Both the position numbers and the translations under genes were made by a program. The notes under the pieces are model-generated. The model was not told the DNA's origin. It worked only from the letters and a program-made list of their open reading frames with translations, and did not search any database. Positions 50,291 through 61,098 of a stretch of DNA of 64,000 nucleotides are shown here, one piece after another (the stretch's first letter is position 1; each line of letters begins with the position of its first letter). Origin of the DNA: G016756615 sp050958605. Lineage in GTDB: Bacteria > Pseudomonadota > Alphaproteobacteria > Rhizobiales > Rhizobiaceae. The stretch lies in NCBI RefSeq assembly GCF_050958605.1, contig NZ_JBJHDO010000011.1, positions 1 to 64,000 of the forward strand, in the 5' to 3' direction.

Positions 50291-51571
50291 TCAGTTCTCA
50301 GCCAGCCTGACGATGCGCGGCTCGATGGCTATGCGGCCTTCCCTGCCGTAGCTGGTGATGAAGTCGACGATGCGCGGCACGATCTCGGCACGGAAGCGCG
50401 AGCCGTTGAACACGCCGTAGTGGCCGACGGCCGGCTGCAGGTAGTGAGCGCGCATGTCGGCGGGAATGTTGACGCACAGATCCTGGGCGGCCTGCGTCTG
50501 GCCCACCCCCGAAATGTCGTCGTTCTCGCCCTCGACGGTGAACAGGGCGACGTTGCGGATGGCGCCGGGGTCCACGAGCTCGCCGCGATGCTTCATCTGC
50601 CCTTTGGGCAGGTCGTGGCGCACGAAGACGGTTTCGACCGTCTGGAGATAGAATTCCGCAGTCAGATCCATGACCGCCAGATACTCGTCATAGAAATCGC
50701 GGTGCTTCTCGGCACTGTCACCGTCATTCTTCACAAGGTGCATGAAGAAGTCCTTGTGAGCGATGATGTGGCGGTCGAGATTCATGCTCATGAACCCCGA
50801 AAGCTGCAGGAAACCCGGATAGACCGAGCGGCCGAAGCCGGGCTCGGGCCAGGGAGCCTGCATGATGACATTGTCGCGGAACCAGTCGATGCCCTTCTCC
50901 TCGGCAAGCAGGTTGACCGCAGTAGGGTTGCGGCGCGTGTCGATCGGGCCGCCCATCAGCGTCATCGTCGACGGCGCGTAGCGATCGCCGCGCACCTCCA
51001 TGATCGCGACGGCCGCCAGCACCGGCACGGATGGCTGGCACACCGCCATCACATGTGTGTCGGGCCCCAGCGCGTGAATCATGTCGATGACGTAATCGAT
51101 ATAGTCGTCGAGGTCGAAGCGACCCTCGGCGACCGGCACCATGCGCGCGTCCACCCAGTCGGTGATGTAGACCTCCGCGTAGGGCATCAACGCTTCCACC
51201 GTGCCGCGCAACAGGGTTGCATAATGCCCCGACATCGGCGCCACGATCAGCAGCTTCGGATCCTTCTTGCGCCGGCCGGCCGGCAAGGCGCGTTCGAAAT
51301 GGATCAGGTTGCAGAAGGGGCGCGACCAGGCGACCCTCTCGGCCACCGTCACCGTTTTCCAGTCGACGACCGTGGTCGGGAGATTGAAGCTCGGCTTGCC
51401 GTAGCGGCGTGTCGTACGCTCGAACAGCTCAGCCATCGCCGCGGCCATGCGGCCCCAAGGCGTCTGCGAAAACGGGTTGAGCGGGTTGGAATAAAACAGC
51501 CTGACGGCGTCGGCATAGGCCCGGAATGGCTGCATCGCCGCGTGGTTGAGTTCATAAAGCTGATAGAACAT
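50291..51571 (-). CDS. phaZ: Intracellular polyhydroxyalkanoate depolymerase
   Basis: A 426-residue alpha/beta-hydrolase of the intracellular PhaZ family that mobilises stored polyhydroxybutyrate. It begins MFYQLYELNHAAMQPFRAYA and has PMSGHYATLLRGTVEAL, YITDWVDARMVP and a Cys nucleophile in the lipase-box-like VMAVCQPSVP, as in Ralstonia-type PhaZ1. Late Asp and His are in TVEGENDDISGVGQT and VGHYGVFNG. ATG 51571 gives the conserved N terminus; an in-frame start at 51610 is not supported. It stands alone with a PhaR-like site upstream. Confidence 0.92.
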   Translation of the reverse strand: MFYQLYELNHAAMQPFRAYADAVRLFYSNPLNPFSQTPWGRMAAAMAELFERTTRRYGKPSFNLPTTVVDWKTVTVAERVAWSRPFCNLIHFERALPAGRRKKDPKLLIVAPMSGHYATLLRGTVEALMPYAEVYITDWVDARMVPVAEGRFDLDDYIDYVIDMIHALGPDTHVMAVCQPSVPVLAAVAIMEVRGDRYAPSTMTLMGGPIDTRRNPTAVNLLAEEKGIDWFRDNVIMQAPWPEPGFGRSVYPGFLQLSGFMSMNLDRHIIAHKDFFMHLVKNDGDSAEKHRDFYDEYLAVMDLTAEFYLQTVETVFVRHDLPKGQMKHRGELVDPGAIRNVALFTVEGENDDISGVGQTQAAQDLCVNIPADMRAHYLQPAVGHYGVFNGSRFRAEIVPRIVDFITSYGREGRIAIEPRIVRLAEN

Positions 51572-51645
51572 AGCAATCCAGTCGCCATGCCGGCATAGAA
51601 AGCCGGTCACGGCTCATATTGTTATGCAGCAAAATTAACATCGGA

Positions 51646-51666
51646 TTGCTGCAATGCAATATGCAG
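51646..51666. promoter_or_regulatory. Possible PhaR-type operator upstream of phaZ
   Basis: TTGCTGCAATGCAATATGCA, with a closing G, carries overlapping TGCA palindromes about 75 bases ahead of the phaZ start. PhaR repressors of PHA granule genes in alphaproteobacteria bind CTGC-N3/4-GCAG-like sequences. The match is suggestive, not exact. Confidence 0.35.
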
Positions 51667-51788
51667 TCACGGAATTGTCACGTCGTGCTTTGGTCCACCC
51701 GAGCGCCTTTCGCTGAGCGTGTGTCGGAAAAGGTGTTCAACGCCGTCCGGCCCAATCTGCGGCACGAGAAGCAGCTAAGCAGCGACGT

Positions 51789-52082
51789 TCAGCCTTCGTA
51801 GCCCTCGACGATGATCATCTCGGCCTCGGCATGTCTTTGACGGATCGCCTTGGCGGCCTGATATTCCGGCGAATTGTAGCAGTTCTTCGCCGCTTCCAAG
51901 GATGGGAACTCGATCACCACGTTGCGCCCGCGCCCGCGGCCCTCCATCGCCTCATAGGCGCCGCCCCGCGCCAGGAACTTCGCCCCATACTTCTCGAAGG
52001 CCGGTTTCGCCGTCGCCACATAGTCCTTGTATCCCTCGGGATCACGGACATCGACATGCGCGATCCAATACGCCTTGGCCAT
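51789..52082 (-). CDS. DUF1330 domain protein
   Basis: A 97-residue dimeric alpha-beta-barrel protein of the DUF1330 family: AYWIAHVDVRDPEGYKDYV, KYGAKFLARGGAYEAMEG, VVIEFPSLEAAKNCYNSPEYQ. The function of the family is not known. It follows pyrF by 29 bases in what looks like one operon, an arrangement found widely in rhizobia. Confidence 0.9.
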   Translation of the reverse strand: MAKAYWIAHVDVRDPEGYKDYVATAKPAFEKYGAKFLARGGAYEAMEGRGRGRNVVIEFPSLEAAKNCYNSPEYQAAKAIRQRHAEAEMIIVEGYEG

Positions 52083-52111
52083 TCTTCTCTCCCTTGTCGC
52101 GTGCGGCCGCC

Positions 52112-52843
52112 TCAGGCGGCGGCCATCTCCTCGAGGATTGCCTGGGCGGCCCGCCGCCTGTCAACAGCCGCGACGATCGGCCGTGCAACGACGAGATGGC
52201 TGGCGCCGGCGCGGATGGCATCGGCTGGCGTCATCACCCGCTTCTGGTCGCCGGCATCGCCGCCGGCCGGGCGGATGCCGGGCGTGACGACGGCCATGCC
52301 GGGGCCGATCACGCCACGCACCGCCGCGGCCTCGGCGGCCGAACAGACGATCCCGCCCATGCCGGCGCCGCGCGCCTGTTCCGCACGCTTCAGAACCAGC
52401 GTGTTCGGATCGTCCCGATAACCGGCATCGGCGAGGTCTCGCTCATCCATGGAGGTGAGCACGGTGACCCCGAGAAGACAAAGAGGGCTGCCCCGCGCCG
52501 CGTCCACCGCCGCGCGCATAGCCTTAGGATAGGCATGGAGCGTCAGCATCGTGACGCCCATCTTGACGATGTTCTCGACACCCTTCGCCACGGTATTATC
52601 GATGTCGAGCAGCTTCATGTCGAGGAAGACCTTGGTGCCGCCGGATGCCAAGTCCCGGGCGAAATCCAGGCCGCCGGCGAAGGCGAGCTGATAGCCAATC
52701 TTGTAGAAAGCCACCATCCCCTCAAGATCCCGCACCACCTTTTCGGCTTCGGCCAATGTCGGCACGTCGAGTCCGACGATCAGGCGGTCGCGCATGGAAT
52801 CAGGCTGCATCTCCGGCTCCTTCAAATCTCGCACGTCTGCCAT
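52112..52843 (-). CDS. pyrF: Orotidine 5'-phosphate decarboxylase
   Basis: A 243-residue TIM-barrel enzyme making UMP. The catalytic Asp-Lys array is in KVFLDMKLLDIDNTVAKGV, substrate binding in GLDVPTLAEAEKVV and AFYKIGYQLAF, and the phosphate-binding end in GPGMAVVTPGIRP and ASHLVVARPI. ATG 52843 has AAGGA at ideal spacing; ATG 52810 also has AAGGAG six bases ahead and gives a length (232) nearer the family norm, so either may be used. Followed by the DUF1330 gene. Confidence 0.93.
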   Translation of the reverse strand: MADVRDLKEPEMQPDSMRDRLIVGLDVPTLAEAEKVVRDLEGMVAFYKIGYQLAFAGGLDFARDLASGGTKVFLDMKLLDIDNTVAKGVENIVKMGVTMLTLHAYPKAMRAAVDAARGSPLCLLGVTVLTSMDERDLADAGYRDDPNTLVLKRAEQARGAGMGGIVCSAAEAAAVRGVIGPGMAVVTPGIRPAGGDAGDQKRVMTPADAIRAGASHLVVARPIVAAVDRRRAAQAILEEMAAA

Positions 52844-52909
52844 GGTGCGTCCTTCGAGGCCCGCTTGGGAAGCCGAATGCGAAGCTTTTTCCGTTTTGGA
52901 CCAGCTTGA

Positions 52910-53503
52910 TCACCGCTCCAACCCGAAGGAGAACATTCGCGCCCGCTCGATGAGCGTGCGAACCACCGTCTGCATGGCCAGGCGCACGCGCTCTTCCCGG
53001 ATCTCGCCTTCCTCGTCGAAAGCTTCGTGGGCGCGTCCGATCGCGCATTGCGGCGTGATTACCTCGACCCCGCAAGCCATCAGCACGGCGCGCAGGTGGT
53101 AGAGACCGCGAGCACCGGCGAAGTTGCCTTCCGACGACGAGCAGAGCCCGGCGACCCTGCCCTCGAAGGGCTTAAACGTGCGGCCGTTGTCGCGACGGAT
53201 GCGACTTACCCAGTCGAGCGTGTTCTTGAGCAGCGGCGGGATGGACGCATTGTATTCCGGGCTGGCGATCAGCATCCCGTGATGGGCGGCGATCATGCGT
53301 CCGAGGCGGTAGGCGTTTTCGGGGACGCCCTTCTCGCGCTCCAGGTCCTGATCCATGATCGGCATGGTATAGTCGGCCAGCGAGATGCGCGTCACCTCTG
53401 CGCCCTCCAGCGCGAGTTCCCGGGTGGCGGCATCGGCCGTGCGACCGCTATAGGCGCCGGTGCGGATCGACCCGGCGAAAACCAGTATCTTGGGTGCAGG
53501 CAC
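52910..53503 (-). CDS. NADPH-dependent FMN reductase
   Basis: A 197-residue flavodoxin-fold reductase. It begins PKILVFAGSIRTGAYSGRTA (phosphate loop for FMN) and contains HHGMLIASPEYNASIPPLLKNTLDW, the signature of the chromate-reductase/azoreductase group (YieF, ArsH relatives). It reduces quinones or metals with NADPH. It is placed between pyrF and pmtA, as in other rhizobia. Confidence 0.9.
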   Translation of the reverse strand: MPAPKILVFAGSIRTGAYSGRTADAATRELALEGAEVTRISLADYTMPIMDQDLEREKGVPENAYRLGRMIAAHHGMLIASPEYNASIPPLLKNTLDWVSRIRRDNGRTFKPFEGRVAGLCSSSEGNFAGARGLYHLRAVLMACGVEVITPQCAIGRAHEAFDEEGEIREERVRLAMQTVVRTLIERARMFSFGLER

Positions 53504-53566
53504 GGATAAGCCTCTCTGTCTTCACGCTCCGGCCGCCGCCCTACGGCGCCTCGCTGCTTGGCACCG

Positions 53567-54184
53567 TCAATGGGCTCGGCCGAAACCGGGTCGGCGATAG
53601 ATCCAGAGCTGGGTCGGCGGGATGTTGCGCAGCACGAAATCGAAATGCTCGACCGTGTAGTCGCCCTTGCCCGCAGGCACCGGAGAGAGCGGGCCGTAGG
53701 TGAGCTGGACGATGGGCCGGCCCTCCGGGATGCGCGCAAGCAGGTTCTCGATGTAGCGGATGCGCCGGGCCACGGGGAAATTGAGCAGCGGCACGCCCGA
53801 GACCACGGCATCGAACATCAGGCCGCGCTTGTCGCCCAGCGTGGTGTCGAGATCGAAAGCGTCGCCATGGATGATGTTTACCCGGTGGAACTGCTTTTTC
53901 AGATGCCGGACGAAATCTTCGGAATATTCGACCGTATAGAGGTCCTCTGGATTCACGCCATGCGCGAGAATGGCCTTTGTGATGACGCCGGTGCCGGGTC
54001 CGAGCTCAAGAACGGGCAAGCCCGATTCGGTATCGATGACAGAGGCCATGCGCCGGGCTGTGACGGAACTGGTGGGGATGATCGAGCCGACCGCCTTGGG
54101 CTTGTCGATCCAGCCCTTGAAAAAGCGAAGCTCGTCGTCGAACTTTTCGGCGAAGGCTTTGCGAAGCCCGGGACCGCGTGCCAT
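53567..54184 (-). CDS. pmtA: Phosphatidylethanolamine N-methyltransferase, rhizobial PmtA type
   Basis: A 205-residue soluble methyltransferase of the Sinorhizobium PmtA type. It converts phosphatidylethanolamine in three SAM-dependent steps to phosphatidylcholine, a lipid needed for plant and animal association in many rhizobia. Motifs are FFKGWIDKPKAVGSIIPTSS, the SAM loop VLELGPGTGVIT, YTVEYSEDFVRHL, IIHGDAFDL and VSGVPLLNFP. ATG 54184 follows GAGGAG and gives the conserved N terminus; the frame extends 57 bases further upstream without similarity. Downstream of dnaJ as in S. meliloti. Confidence 0.9.
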   Translation of the reverse strand: MARGPGLRKAFAEKFDDELRFFKGWIDKPKAVGSIIPTSSVTARRMASVIDTESGLPVLELGPGTGVITKAILAHGVNPEDLYTVEYSEDFVRHLKKQFHRVNIIHGDAFDLDTTLGDKRGLMFDAVVSGVPLLNFPVARRIRYIENLLARIPEGRPIVQLTYGPLSPVPAGKGDYTVEHFDFVLRNIPPTQLWIYRRPGFGRAH

Positions 54185-54290
54185 GACCGTTCTCCTCAAC
54201 CCCGCCGCATCGATTCTTAGCGGCAATGCACCCTCAGGCAAGATATGTCCAGAACCAACGCTGTGGACAGAGCAGCGTTTCCTCGCGCGT

Positions 54291-55418
54291 TCAGCGCTCG
54301 CCGAAGGATTCGAAGAAATCCTTCATGCGCGAGAAGAAGCCGCTCGACTGCGGAGAATTGTCGTGTGACGACAGCTTCTCGAACTCTTCGAGCAGTTCGC
54401 GCTGGCGCCGTGTCAGGTTCTGCGGCGTCTCGACCGCGACCTGGATGAAGAGGTCGCCCACCGCCGGCTGGCGCAGCACCGGCATCCCCTTGCCCTTGAG
54501 GCGGAACTGACGACCATTCTGCGATCCCTCGGGCACTTTTACCCGGGTCTGGGTTCCGTCCAGCGTGGCGACTTCGAACGAGCCGCCGAGCGCGGCCGTG
54601 GTCATCGAGATCGGCACCTTGCAATAAAGATCGGCGCCGTCACGCTGGAAGAGTTCGTGGGGCTTGACCGACAGGAAGATGTAGAGGTCTCCCGACGGTC
54701 CGCCTCGCAGGCCTGCCTCGCCCTCGCCGGCGAGCCGAATACGCGTGCCGTCCTCTATTCCGGCGGGAATGTTGACCGAAAGCGAACGTTCCTCGACCAC
54801 GCGCCCCTGACCCGAACATTTCGAGCAGGGGTCCTTGATCATCTGGCCACGGCCCTGGCACTGCGGGCAGGTGCGCTCGATGGAGAAGAAGCCCTGGCTG
54901 GCGCGAACGCGACCGGAGCCGGAGCACATGGTGCAGGTGACGGGCTGGGTGCCGGGCTTGGCTCCCGATCCCGAGCATTCGACACAGGAAACCGATACAG
55001 GCACGCGTATCTGGGCCGTCTTGCCGGAGAACGCCTCCTCCAGCGTGATTTCCATATTGTAGCGAAGGTCGGCGCCGCGCTCGCGGCCGTTGGCGGAGCG
55101 GCGCTGCCGGCCGCCCATCATGTCGCCGAAAATATCCTCGAAGATGTCCGCGAAACCGCCGCCGGCAAAGCCGTTCGCGCCGAAACCTCCGCCATTCTCG
55201 AAGGCGGCATGGCCGAACCGGTCGTAGGCCGCGCGCTTCTGCGGATCCTTGAGCGTTTCATAGGCCTCGTTGATTTCCTTGAAACGGTGCTCGCAGGTCG
55301 CGTCGCCGGGATTGCGGTCCGGGTGAAACTGCATGGCCAGCTTTCGGAATGCGGACTTGAGCTCCTTCTCGTCCGCGCCCTTGTGGACGCCGAGCGTCTC
55401 GTAGAAATCAGCCTTCAT
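54291..55418 (-). CDS. dnaJ: Chaperone DnaJ
   Basis: A 375-residue Hsp40. The J domain has HPD in MQFHPDRNPGD, followed by a Gly/Phe-rich region (FENGGGFGANGFAGGGFAD), four CxxCxGxG zinc repeats (CVECSGSG, CTMCSGSG, CPQCQGRG, CSKCSGQG), and two beta-sandwich substrate domains. It stimulates the ATPase of DnaK and delivers clients. It lies 195 bases downstream of dnaK, beyond a strong terminator, so it probably also has its own promoter. Confidence 0.97.
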   Translation of the reverse strand: MKADFYETLGVHKGADEKELKSAFRKLAMQFHPDRNPGDATCEHRFKEINEAYETLKDPQKRAAYDRFGHAAFENGGGFGANGFAGGGFADIFEDIFGDMMGGRQRRSANGRERGADLRYNMEITLEEAFSGKTAQIRVPVSVSCVECSGSGAKPGTQPVTCTMCSGSGRVRASQGFFSIERTCPQCQGRGQMIKDPCSKCSGQGRVVEERSLSVNIPAGIEDGTRIRLAGEGEAGLRGGPSGDLYIFLSVKPHELFQRDGADLYCKVPISMTTAALGGSFEVATLDGTQTRVKVPEGSQNGRQFRLKGKGMPVLRQPAVGDLFIQVAVETPQNLTRRQRELLEEFEKLSSHDNSPQSSGFFSRMKDFFESFGER

Positions 55419-55560
55419 CTTGTCCCGTCGTCCGGATGTTCAATGTCTTTGCGCATTGTCGACCGTGTTTCTCCGGCACCGGCCCTCTCCGATTTAGTGA
55501 ACCGCGCGCTGCGATACCAGTACTGCCGCGGCTTCGGCCGGAATTTTCTTCCTTCGGCTG

Positions 55561-55587
55561 TAAAAAGGCCCGGCTTGAAGCCGGGCC
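55561..55587 (-). terminator. Rho-independent terminator of dnaK
   Basis: On the minus strand GGCCCGGCTT-C-AAGCCGGGCC forms a perfect 10-bp stem (55567-55587) followed by five T residues (A-run 55562-55566 on the plus strand). It lies about 27 bases after the dnaK stop. It should end most dnaK transcripts and lower dnaJ read-through. Confidence 0.92.
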
Positions 55588-55613
55588 TGGCTTTACCGCC
55601 GCCTTTCGCCTCG

Positions 55614-57530
<1,917 letters not shown>

Positions 57531-57646
57531 TTTGACTTCTCTCCGCTGAGCAGGCTGCCAGGACCCATGAGGCGTTCCGGCGGCAGCCCCTATTCACAAG
57601 ATTTACCGTCCGACCGGGCCATTCCGGTCGAGCGGCATTGCGGCGT

Positions 57647-57675
57647 ATATAAGAAGAGCCTTTACGACGCGCAAG
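57647..57675 (-). promoter_or_regulatory. Heat-shock (sigma-32 type) promoter candidate for dnaK
   Basis: On the minus strand CTTG (57672-57675) and CTTATAT (57647-57653) are separated by 18 bases, which fits the alphaproteobacterial RpoH consensus CTTG-N17/18-CYTATNT. It lies about 120 bases upstream of the dnaK start. The match is by eye. Confidence 0.55.
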
Positions 57676-57769
57676 CATTTGGCGCCGCTGCCCTAGCGGC
57701 GTTTTTCACCCTCGGGCGGGGCGTTGCCGCCTCTCGGCAAAGGCCGCGTCCCACACCATATTGCGTTCG

Positions 57770-58867
57770 ATGAACCACGCTCCCACGATCGACCTTCTCG
57801 CCCAGCGCCACAACCGCGTGCAGAATACGCTCCACACCTGGCTGCTCGGAGCCGCCAGCCTGCTGCTGCTCGCCGTGACCGCCTGGGCCTTCGCCGGTCC
57901 CATCGGCATTGCCTATGCCGCGGTCTTCGGCATCCTCCCACTGATTTTCCTGCGGCGGATCAGCCCGCAAATGGTCCTGTCCATGTACAAGGCCTCGCGC
58001 GTCTCGCCTACCGACTTTCCCACCGGCTACCGTTTGATCGAGGAGTTGGCCCGCCGCGCCGCCCTGCCGGCCGCACCGAAGCTTTACGTCATCCCCTCGC
58101 GCATGGTGAACGCCTTCGCCGTAGGCAGGCGCGGGAATTCGGCGATTGCCGTCACCGACGCTCTCGCCCGCATGCTGACCACCCGCGAGCTCGCCGGCGT
58201 TCTGGCCCATGAGATCAGCCATGTCGCCCATGAGGATGTGAAGGTGATGGCCTTCGCCGACATCGTTTCGCGAATCACTTCGCTGATGTCGACGATCGGC
58301 CTGTTCTCGCTGTTTCTGAATCTGGCCGGCTTCGCCGGAGGCTACGACACCCAGATCCCTTGGCTCGGCGTGATCGTGCTGCTCGCGGCGCCCACCATCG
58401 GCGGGCTCCTGCAGATGGCGCTGTCGCGCACGCGCGAATTCGACGCGGATCTCGGCGCGGCCATGCTGACCGGCGATCCGGAAGGGCTTGCAATGGCGCT
58501 CAAGAAGCTCGAAAGGGCGCAAGGCAAGATGTGGGAAGGCATCCTGCTGCCCGGCAGCCGCATGCCGGACCCTTCCATCCTGAGATCCCACCCTCGCACC
58601 GAGGATCGCATTGAGCGCTTGCTCGCGCTGAAGGCGGAACCGATCGATGGCCTCCGCAGCGAATTCGGGGATGGCCGCCCTGTTCTGCGCCGGCATTCGA
58701 CCGTCCCGCGCATAAGGCCGCAAGCGCCACATGGCGTCTTCGCCGGACATCTCCTTCTTGAGGCCGTCGAAACCGAAGCCGACCGCCTGCCGGCCTGCGC
58801 CCACCCGCTCAACCCGCCCCGCAACGGGCCACGCATCAGGCCGCTGCGGGGTGGTGTCTGGTGGTAA
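57770..58867 (+). CDS. htpX: M48-family zinc metalloprotease, HtpX-like
   Basis: A 365-residue membrane protease. Two N-terminal hydrophobic segments (about 25-60) precede the active site HEISHVAHE (HExxH near residue 147). Two more helices follow around 180-225, and the third zinc ligand Glu is in TREFDADLGAAML. The fold is that of HtpX/Ste24 quality-control proteases of the inner membrane. It is longer than E. coli HtpX, with a C-terminal extension rich in Arg and Pro ending RGGVWW. ATG 57770 is preferred over TTG 57761. Divergent from dnaK, which fits a stress-response role. Confidence 0.85.
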   Translation: MNHAPTIDLLAQRHNRVQNTLHTWLLGAASLLLLAVTAWAFAGPIGIAYAAVFGILPLIFLRRISPQMVLSMYKASRVSPTDFPTGYRLIEELARRAALPAAPKLYVIPSRMVNAFAVGRRGNSAIAVTDALARMLTTRELAGVLAHEISHVAHEDVKVMAFADIVSRITSLMSTIGLFSLFLNLAGFAGGYDTQIPWLGVIVLLAAPTIGGLLQMALSRTREFDADLGAAMLTGDPEGLAMALKKLERAQGKMWEGILLPGSRMPDPSILRSHPRTEDRIERLLALKAEPIDGLRSEFGDGRPVLRRHSTVPRIRPQAPHGVFAGHLLLEAVETEADRLPACAHPLNPPRNGPRIRPLRGGVWW

Positions 58868-58888
58868 GAGCGATGAATCCCGACCTTA

Positions 58889-59224
58889 TCAGACTTTCTG
58901 GACCGAAAGCACCGTCCCGGCCGTATCGATCACGCAGGTCGCCTTGTTGCCGCTTGCATCCAGATCGACCTGGTACTTCTGCGGATCAAGCTGCCTGGAG
59001 CTGACCGGCAGGATGCGGGCACTGTCGACTCCGAGCGGGGTAGCTGCGGCCGCCGCGCAAGCGAGCTGCAGATCGGCCGGCGCGGTCTGCTCGGAGAGGC
59101 GCATGGCGCCCGCCGCCGGCTGGTTCGACTGGCAGCCGGCGGCCAGCAGCATGGCAATGGCGGCGCCGGCAGGGGCCGACCAGCGCCTCGCAGCAGGAAC
59201 AGCAATGGGGTGGCAGTCGGTCAT
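58889..59224 (-). CDS. Small lipoprotein, unknown function
   Basis: A 111-residue protein with a basic N terminus, hydrophobic stretch and lipobox AAGC at Cys31, so a lipoprotein. The mature domain reads TAPADLQLACAAAAATPLGV, ILPVSSRQLDPQKYQVDLDA, KATCVIDTAGTVLSV, with two further Cys residues that may pair. Similar short proteins are common in Mesorhizobium-like genomes and have no assigned role. It lies six bases downstream of the L,D-transpeptidase gene in the same direction, so it is probably co-transcribed and envelope-related. Confidence 0.75.
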   Translation of the reverse strand: MTDCHPIAVPAARRWSAPAGAAIAMLLAAGCQSNQPAAGAMRLSEQTAPADLQLACAAAAATPLGVDSARILPVSSRQLDPQKYQVDLDASGNKATCVIDTAGTVLSVQKV

Positions 59225-59230
59225 TTCCGG

Positions 59231-59920
59231 TCAAACTCCCTTGTAGAGCGAGGCACCTTGCATCAGCACGATGACCTTCGCGCCGACCGCGACGCGTGAG
59301 TGAAGGTCGATGATGTCGTCATTGTTCATGCGGATGCAGCCGGACGACACGTTCAATCCGATCGACCACGGTTCGGGTGTGCCGTGGATGCGGTAGATGG
59401 TGTCCTGGTTGCCTTCGTAGAGATAAAGCGCGCGCGCGCCCAGCGGATTGTCCGGCCCGCCCGGCATGCCGTTCGCATATTGGCGGGCGTTGGGGTCGCG
59501 TTCGACCATCTCGGCCGGTGGCGTCCAGGTCGGCCATTCCGCCGTGCGTCCGACGCGCACGATCCCGGCCCATCCGAAGCCTTCGCGCCCGACGCCGATG
59601 CCGTAACGTATGGCGGTCTGCCCAGGCTGGACGAGGTAGAGGAAATGCTGGTTGCCGTCGATGATGATGGTGCCGGGCTTCTCCGCCGTGCGGAAAGGCA
59701 CCTGCTGCCGCCGGAAGGCTTCCGGCACCTGCTTGTACATGGCGTAGTATTTGCGCGCCTTGGTCTTGTCGTAATCGACCCACTTGCGGGTTTGCGGGTC
59801 GAAGATCTGGGTCCCAGCGGCATAAGCGAGGCTTGCGCCGAGCGCGATCATGGCGAGCGCCGCGCATGCGGCTCCCACGAGCCGCCGACGGTTGGGGGGG
59901 GTCTGAAACTTCGGAATCAT
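59231..59920 (-). CDS. L,D-transpeptidase (YkuD family)
   Basis: A 229-residue envelope enzyme. A signal-like N terminus (residues ~12-35) is followed by a YkuD domain with IIIDGNQHFLYLVQPG, YGIGVGREGFGW and the catalytic motif HGTPEPWSIGLNVSSGCIRM with nucleophile Cys. It links peptidoglycan stems through L,D (3-3) bonds or attaches proteins. ATG 59920, with GAGGAGGGG ahead, was preferred over a start 66 bases upstream. Length is normal for the ErfK/YbiS group of rhizobia. Confidence 0.92.
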   Translation of the reverse strand: MIPKFQTPPNRRRLVGAACAALAMIALGASLAYAAGTQIFDPQTRKWVDYDKTKARKYYAMYKQVPEAFRRQQVPFRTAEKPGTIIIDGNQHFLYLVQPGQTAIRYGIGVGREGFGWAGIVRVGRTAEWPTWTPPAEMVERDPNARQYANGMPGGPDNPLGARALYLYEGNQDTIYRIHGTPEPWSIGLNVSSGCIRMNNDDIIDLHSRVAVGAKVIVLMQGASLYKGV

Positions 59921-59930
59921 CGGCCCCTCC

Positions 59931-60893
59931 TCACTTCGCCCAGGCGCCCACGCGATCGGCATGATCGGAAACCCATTGCTGCGCATAGGCCGCAGGGTCC
60001 TGCCGCTCGACTTGGAGCGCGTAGCTCATCCGGGTGATCTCCTCCGGCGTGAAATCGATGTTGGAGAGGAAGGATGCGACCTTGGGCAACCGCTCCGCCG
60101 TCGCCGCCGAGAAAGCGATCTCGAAATGCGACGCTGGCCAGGCCACCGGCGCAGCGGATTTCGACAACCAGTCCGTGTCGTCGGCCGGCAGCACGACGTT
60201 CCACTTGGCCGGATCGTAGGCGGGTTCGCTCAACTGCACGATGTCGTGCAGTTCGAAGACGTGATGGGGGCTGTAGCAATAGAACACGATCGGCTTGCCC
60301 GTCGCCACCGCCGCGTCGACAGCCGCCATTGCGACATCTTCGGGCATCTCGAGAAGGGTCATCGTCTCGGCGTAACCATAGCTGCGGGCGCGAATCTTCT
60401 CGATCGTGGTCGAAGACCAGGTCGACGCGCCAATCCAGATTTCTCCCTTTCCGTCGCCGTCAGTGTCGAAAATCGCCGTCTTACGGGGATCCGTCAGGTC
60501 GCTAACGTCCTTGATGCCGCCCTTTTCGGCCGTTTCGCGCGTGGTGCAGATGCCCTGCTTGGCCGATACCTCTTTCGGGCTCAGCCGCACCGTCTTCTTG
60601 TCATCGACATATTTCTGGATGAGAGAGCCGAAATTCGGGTGCCAGACCTCGGGATGGATATCGACCTCGCCGGCATCGAGCCCAGCAAAGATCGTCATCG
60701 TCCCCATCTCGCGGACATCGACTGCAAGACCGAGCTGCTTCTCGATCCCGTATTTGATGATGTTGGCGGCCGCCTGACCCGAAGGCCAGTTCGGCATTCC
60801 CACGGTGAGATCAGCGGCCAGGCCTGGGCCGCAGAAGGCAGACAGAAAAATTCCAGACAGGCTGCATTGCCGCAGCCAGTTAAGCTTGGACAA
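59931..60893 (-). CDS. Glycine-betaine/proline-type ABC substrate-binding protein (OpuAC/ProX fold)
   Basis: A 320-residue periplasmic protein with a signal peptide of about 27 residues ending PGLAAD. The OpuAC domain has LTVGMPNWPSGQAAANII, GEVDIHPEVWHPN and PIVFYCYSPHHVFELHDIVQ, with aromatic residues available for a quaternary-ammonium cage. The start is TTG 60893: GGAGGAG stands six bases ahead and the signal peptide then begins normally. No permease or ATPase gene is adjacent, so it is an orphan binding protein. The ligand (betaine, choline, carnitine or similar) is inferred. Confidence 0.83.
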   Translation of the reverse strand: MSKLNWLRQCSLSGIFLSAFCGPGLAADLTVGMPNWPSGQAAANIIKYGIEKQLGLAVDVREMGTMTIFAGLDAGEVDIHPEVWHPNFGSLIQKYVDDKKTVRLSPKEVSAKQGICTTRETAEKGGIKDVSDLTDPRKTAIFDTDGDGKGEIWIGASTWSSTTIEKIRARSYGYAETMTLLEMPEDVAMAAVDAAVATGKPIVFYCYSPHHVFELHDIVQLSEPAYDPAKWNVVLPADDTDWLSKSAAPVAWPASHFEIAFSAATAERLPKVASFLSNIDFTPEEITRMSYALQVERQDPAAYAQQWVSDHADRVGAWAK

Positions 60894-61098
60894 AACCCAC
60901 TCCTCCAGCCGTCGCCTCTGGCGATCACGCCGTCCCACCATACACATTGAAATCACAATGACGGCGAACGCGCTAGCGAAACTTTCGCTTTGCTTTTGAA
61001 GTGGTGACTAGTTGCTCTTGCTTCAGCCGAATAGCCGTCGGCCGAGAAGGTGTTCGGCCGCCGATACTTTCGGAAAGCGCTCCCCGGCGCGGCTGTCG

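Noticed and set aside
58889..59224. Peptidase inhibitor of family I78
   Set aside because: Size and lipoprotein signal fit, but the I78 core motif was not recognised, so it is left as unknown.
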